Source: Clostridiaceae bacterium (GTDB lineage Bacteria; Bacillota; Clostridia; Saccharofermentanales; Fastidiosipilaceae). Taken from it: a DNA stretch of 13,824 nucleotides. The translations under genes were made by a program, and so were the position numbers. Below are positions 12,866 through 13,824 of the stretch, one piece after another (position 1 is the first letter of the stretch; every line of letters starts with the position of its first letter). The notes below the pieces were generated by a model. It was not told where the DNA came from. It did no database searches and worked only from the letters and a program-made list of their open reading frames with translations. The DNA lies in assembly GCA_012800515.1 (NCBI GenBank), contig JAAZJE010000031.1, positions 1 to 13,824 of the forward strand, written 5' to 3'.

Positions 12866-13824
12866 ATGCAGAACAGAAAGAAGCTTTTTGCTGTTCTTAT
12901 TGCCTTTGCCGCTGTTTTTGCAATGGCAATATCCGGTTGTGGGCCTCATATCGTGCCGCCGGTAGAGGTTGGCGATTCAAGTGTTAAAACCAACTCCGAC
13001 ACAACAGAAGAAGCCGAATCGCCCTCAACAATTACCAAGAGTGCTGATCCGGCGACTCAAACGCCGACCTCTGCTCAGCAAACGACCTCGACGACAACAC
13101 CGAAACCGACCGGCACACCATCGGTCACACCAACAGCGACTCCTAAGCCAATCGCTACACCGACTGCTACACCGCAGCCTTCGCCAACTCTGTCTCCGAC
13201 ACCGAAGCCTACGGTCACTCCGACGCCCACCCCGACACCAAAACCCACAGTCACCCCAACTCTGTCTCCGACACCGAAGCCTACGGTCACTCCAGCGCCC
13301 ACCCCGACACCAAAACCCACAGTCACCCCAACTCTGTCTCCGACACCGAAGCCTACGGTCACTCCGACGCCAACCCCGACACCAAAACCCACAGTCACTC
13401 CGACGCCAACCCCGACACCAGAGCCTACGGTCACTCCGACGCCAACATCCACGCCGTCGCTTTTATGGAACAACCCTTATACGCCGGGTAGCATAAAATG
13501 GTTTGCGGAAGAAGTGTACCAGCTGACGAATTCCGAGCGGGAAAAACATGGTTTGACAAAGTTAAATAGACCAAATGCAAGTCTTGAGGCGGCAGCTTAT
13601 GTACGTGCCAAGGAAATCTCGGTACTCTGGGGCCACATAAGACCGAATGGAACCGAATTCCATACAGCCATGACTGAAGCCAAATATACCACATGGCATT
13701 CTGCCGGTGAGAATATTGCAAAAGTATGGCCCTACTCCCCCGATAGAGATTTCGAAAGCATACCGAAAATGATGGTAGATGGTCTGATGGACTCAGAGGG
13801 ACACAAGGATAATATCCTAAATCC
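12866..13824 (+). CDS. CAP/SCP-domain lipoprotein on a Pro/Thr stalk (partial, 3' end cut)
   Basis: The gene runs off the window with 319 codons read and no stop. Residues 1-25 are a lipoprotein signal: MQNRKK, a hydrophobic core, and the lipobox ISGC with Cys25 as the lipid-modified residue. About 175 residues of Ser/Thr/Pro-rich linker follow. From residue 107 they are built of a 24-residue repeat rich in PTPKPTVTPT. From about 210 a CAP domain (YkwD/SCP-like) begins: VYQLTNSEREKHGL, His257 in GHIRPNG, Glu282 in AGENIA and His313 in SEGHKDNIL match the conserved His/Glu cavity residues of the family. Bacterial CAP proteins are extracellular and mostly of unknown activity; some are linked to cell-wall or spore functions. 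The start is ATG 12866. Codon use in the CAP part (AGA, ATA, AAA, TTG) is more AT-rich than in the window's enzymes, so its history may differ. Confidence 0.88.
   Translation, partial: MQNRKKLFAVLIAFAAVFAMAISGCGPHIVPPVEVGDSSVKTNSDTTEEAESPSTITKSADPATQTPTSAQQTTSTTTPKPTGTPSVTPTATPKPIATPTATPQPSPTLSPTPKPTVTPTPTPTPKPTVTPTLSPTPKPTVTPAPTPTPKPTVTPTLSPTPKPTVTPTPTPTPKPTVTPTPTPTPEPTVTPTPTSTPSLLWNNPYTPGSIKWFAEEVYQLTNSEREKHGLTKLNRPNASLEAAAYVRAKEISVLWGHIRPNGTEFHTAMTEAKYTTWHSAGENIAKVWPYSPDRDFESIPKMMVDGLMDSEGHKDNILN
13184..13447 (+). repeat. 72-bp tandem repeat in the lipoprotein stalk
   Basis: Three 72-bp units begin at 13184, 13256 and 13328, each starting CCAACTCTGTCTCCGAC; a fourth is partial and diverged. 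Each unit is made of two related 36-bp halves (12 codons, PTPKPTVTPT plus two residues), so this is a higher-order repeat. The copies are nearly identical even at silent positions, which suggests recent expansion or gene conversion. All lengths are multiples of three. Confidence 0.88.

Noticed and set aside
13184..13447. CRISPR-like array
   Set aside because: The repeat units adjoin without unique spacers, keep codon phase and lie inside a protein-coding frame.
12969..13496. Plus-strand Arg/His/Ser-rich open frame, and a minus-strand Gly/Val-rich one at 13075-13473
   Set aside because: Both are other-frame readings of the stalk repeat of the CAP lipoprotein, whose frame has a lipobox and a conserved domain.

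Overview
The window looks like part of the chromosome of an anaerobic, Gram-positive-type bacterium, probably a moderately GC-rich member of the Clostridia. This is inferred. The grounds are AGGAG-type ribosome binding sites close to the starts, a flavodiiron protein with its own stand-alone rubredoxin, a lipobox lipoprotein, and surface proteins with Pro/Thr/Lys stalks. There is no rRNA or tRNA gene, no CRISPR array, no transposase and no phage gene. No close species assignment can be made from the sequence alone.

Layout. 1-1399: a minus-strand gene for a surface protein with a signal peptide, Ig-like domains, a PTPK stalk, further repeats and a C-terminal membrane anchor; two hairpins follow it. 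1400-1639: a divergent promoter region with a small palindrome. 1640-6461 (plus): two tandem TIM-barrel sugar-phosphate isomerase/epimerase-like genes, then a P-type cation ATPase of the CtpE kind. 6513-12532 (minus), in transcription order: a SERCA-like Ca2+ ATPase, rubredoxin, a flavodiiron O2/NO reductase and a DinB-type DNA polymerase. 12533-12865: a second divergent promoter region. 12866 to the window end (plus): a CAP/SCP-domain lipoprotein on a long Pro/Thr stalk, cut off by the window edge.

How the genes fit together. Rubredoxin and the flavodiiron protein are a known electron-transfer pair that removes O2 or NO in anaerobes. dinB lies 55 nt downstream in the same direction, so oxidative or nitrosative detoxification and translesion synthesis may share a transcript. 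The two P-type ATPases belong to different subfamilies. The minus-strand one retains every Ca2+-ligand position of SERCA, so it probably exports Ca2+. The plus-strand one resembles CtpE, which is linked to Ca2+ uptake in mycobacteria. The two surface proteins at the window edges both use Pro/Thr-rich stalks coded by in-frame tandem repeats.

The most unusual feature is that both ATPases, though from different subfamilies, carry low-complexity inserts in their cytoplasmic catalytic domains. One is a strongly acidic segment of about 106 residues in the P domain of the CtpE-like protein. I see no clear new defence or mobile system. The other points of interest are the ATPase inserts, the repeat-built surface proteins, the Rd-FDP-DinB cluster and a degenerate repeat block between the rubredoxin and flavodiiron genes.
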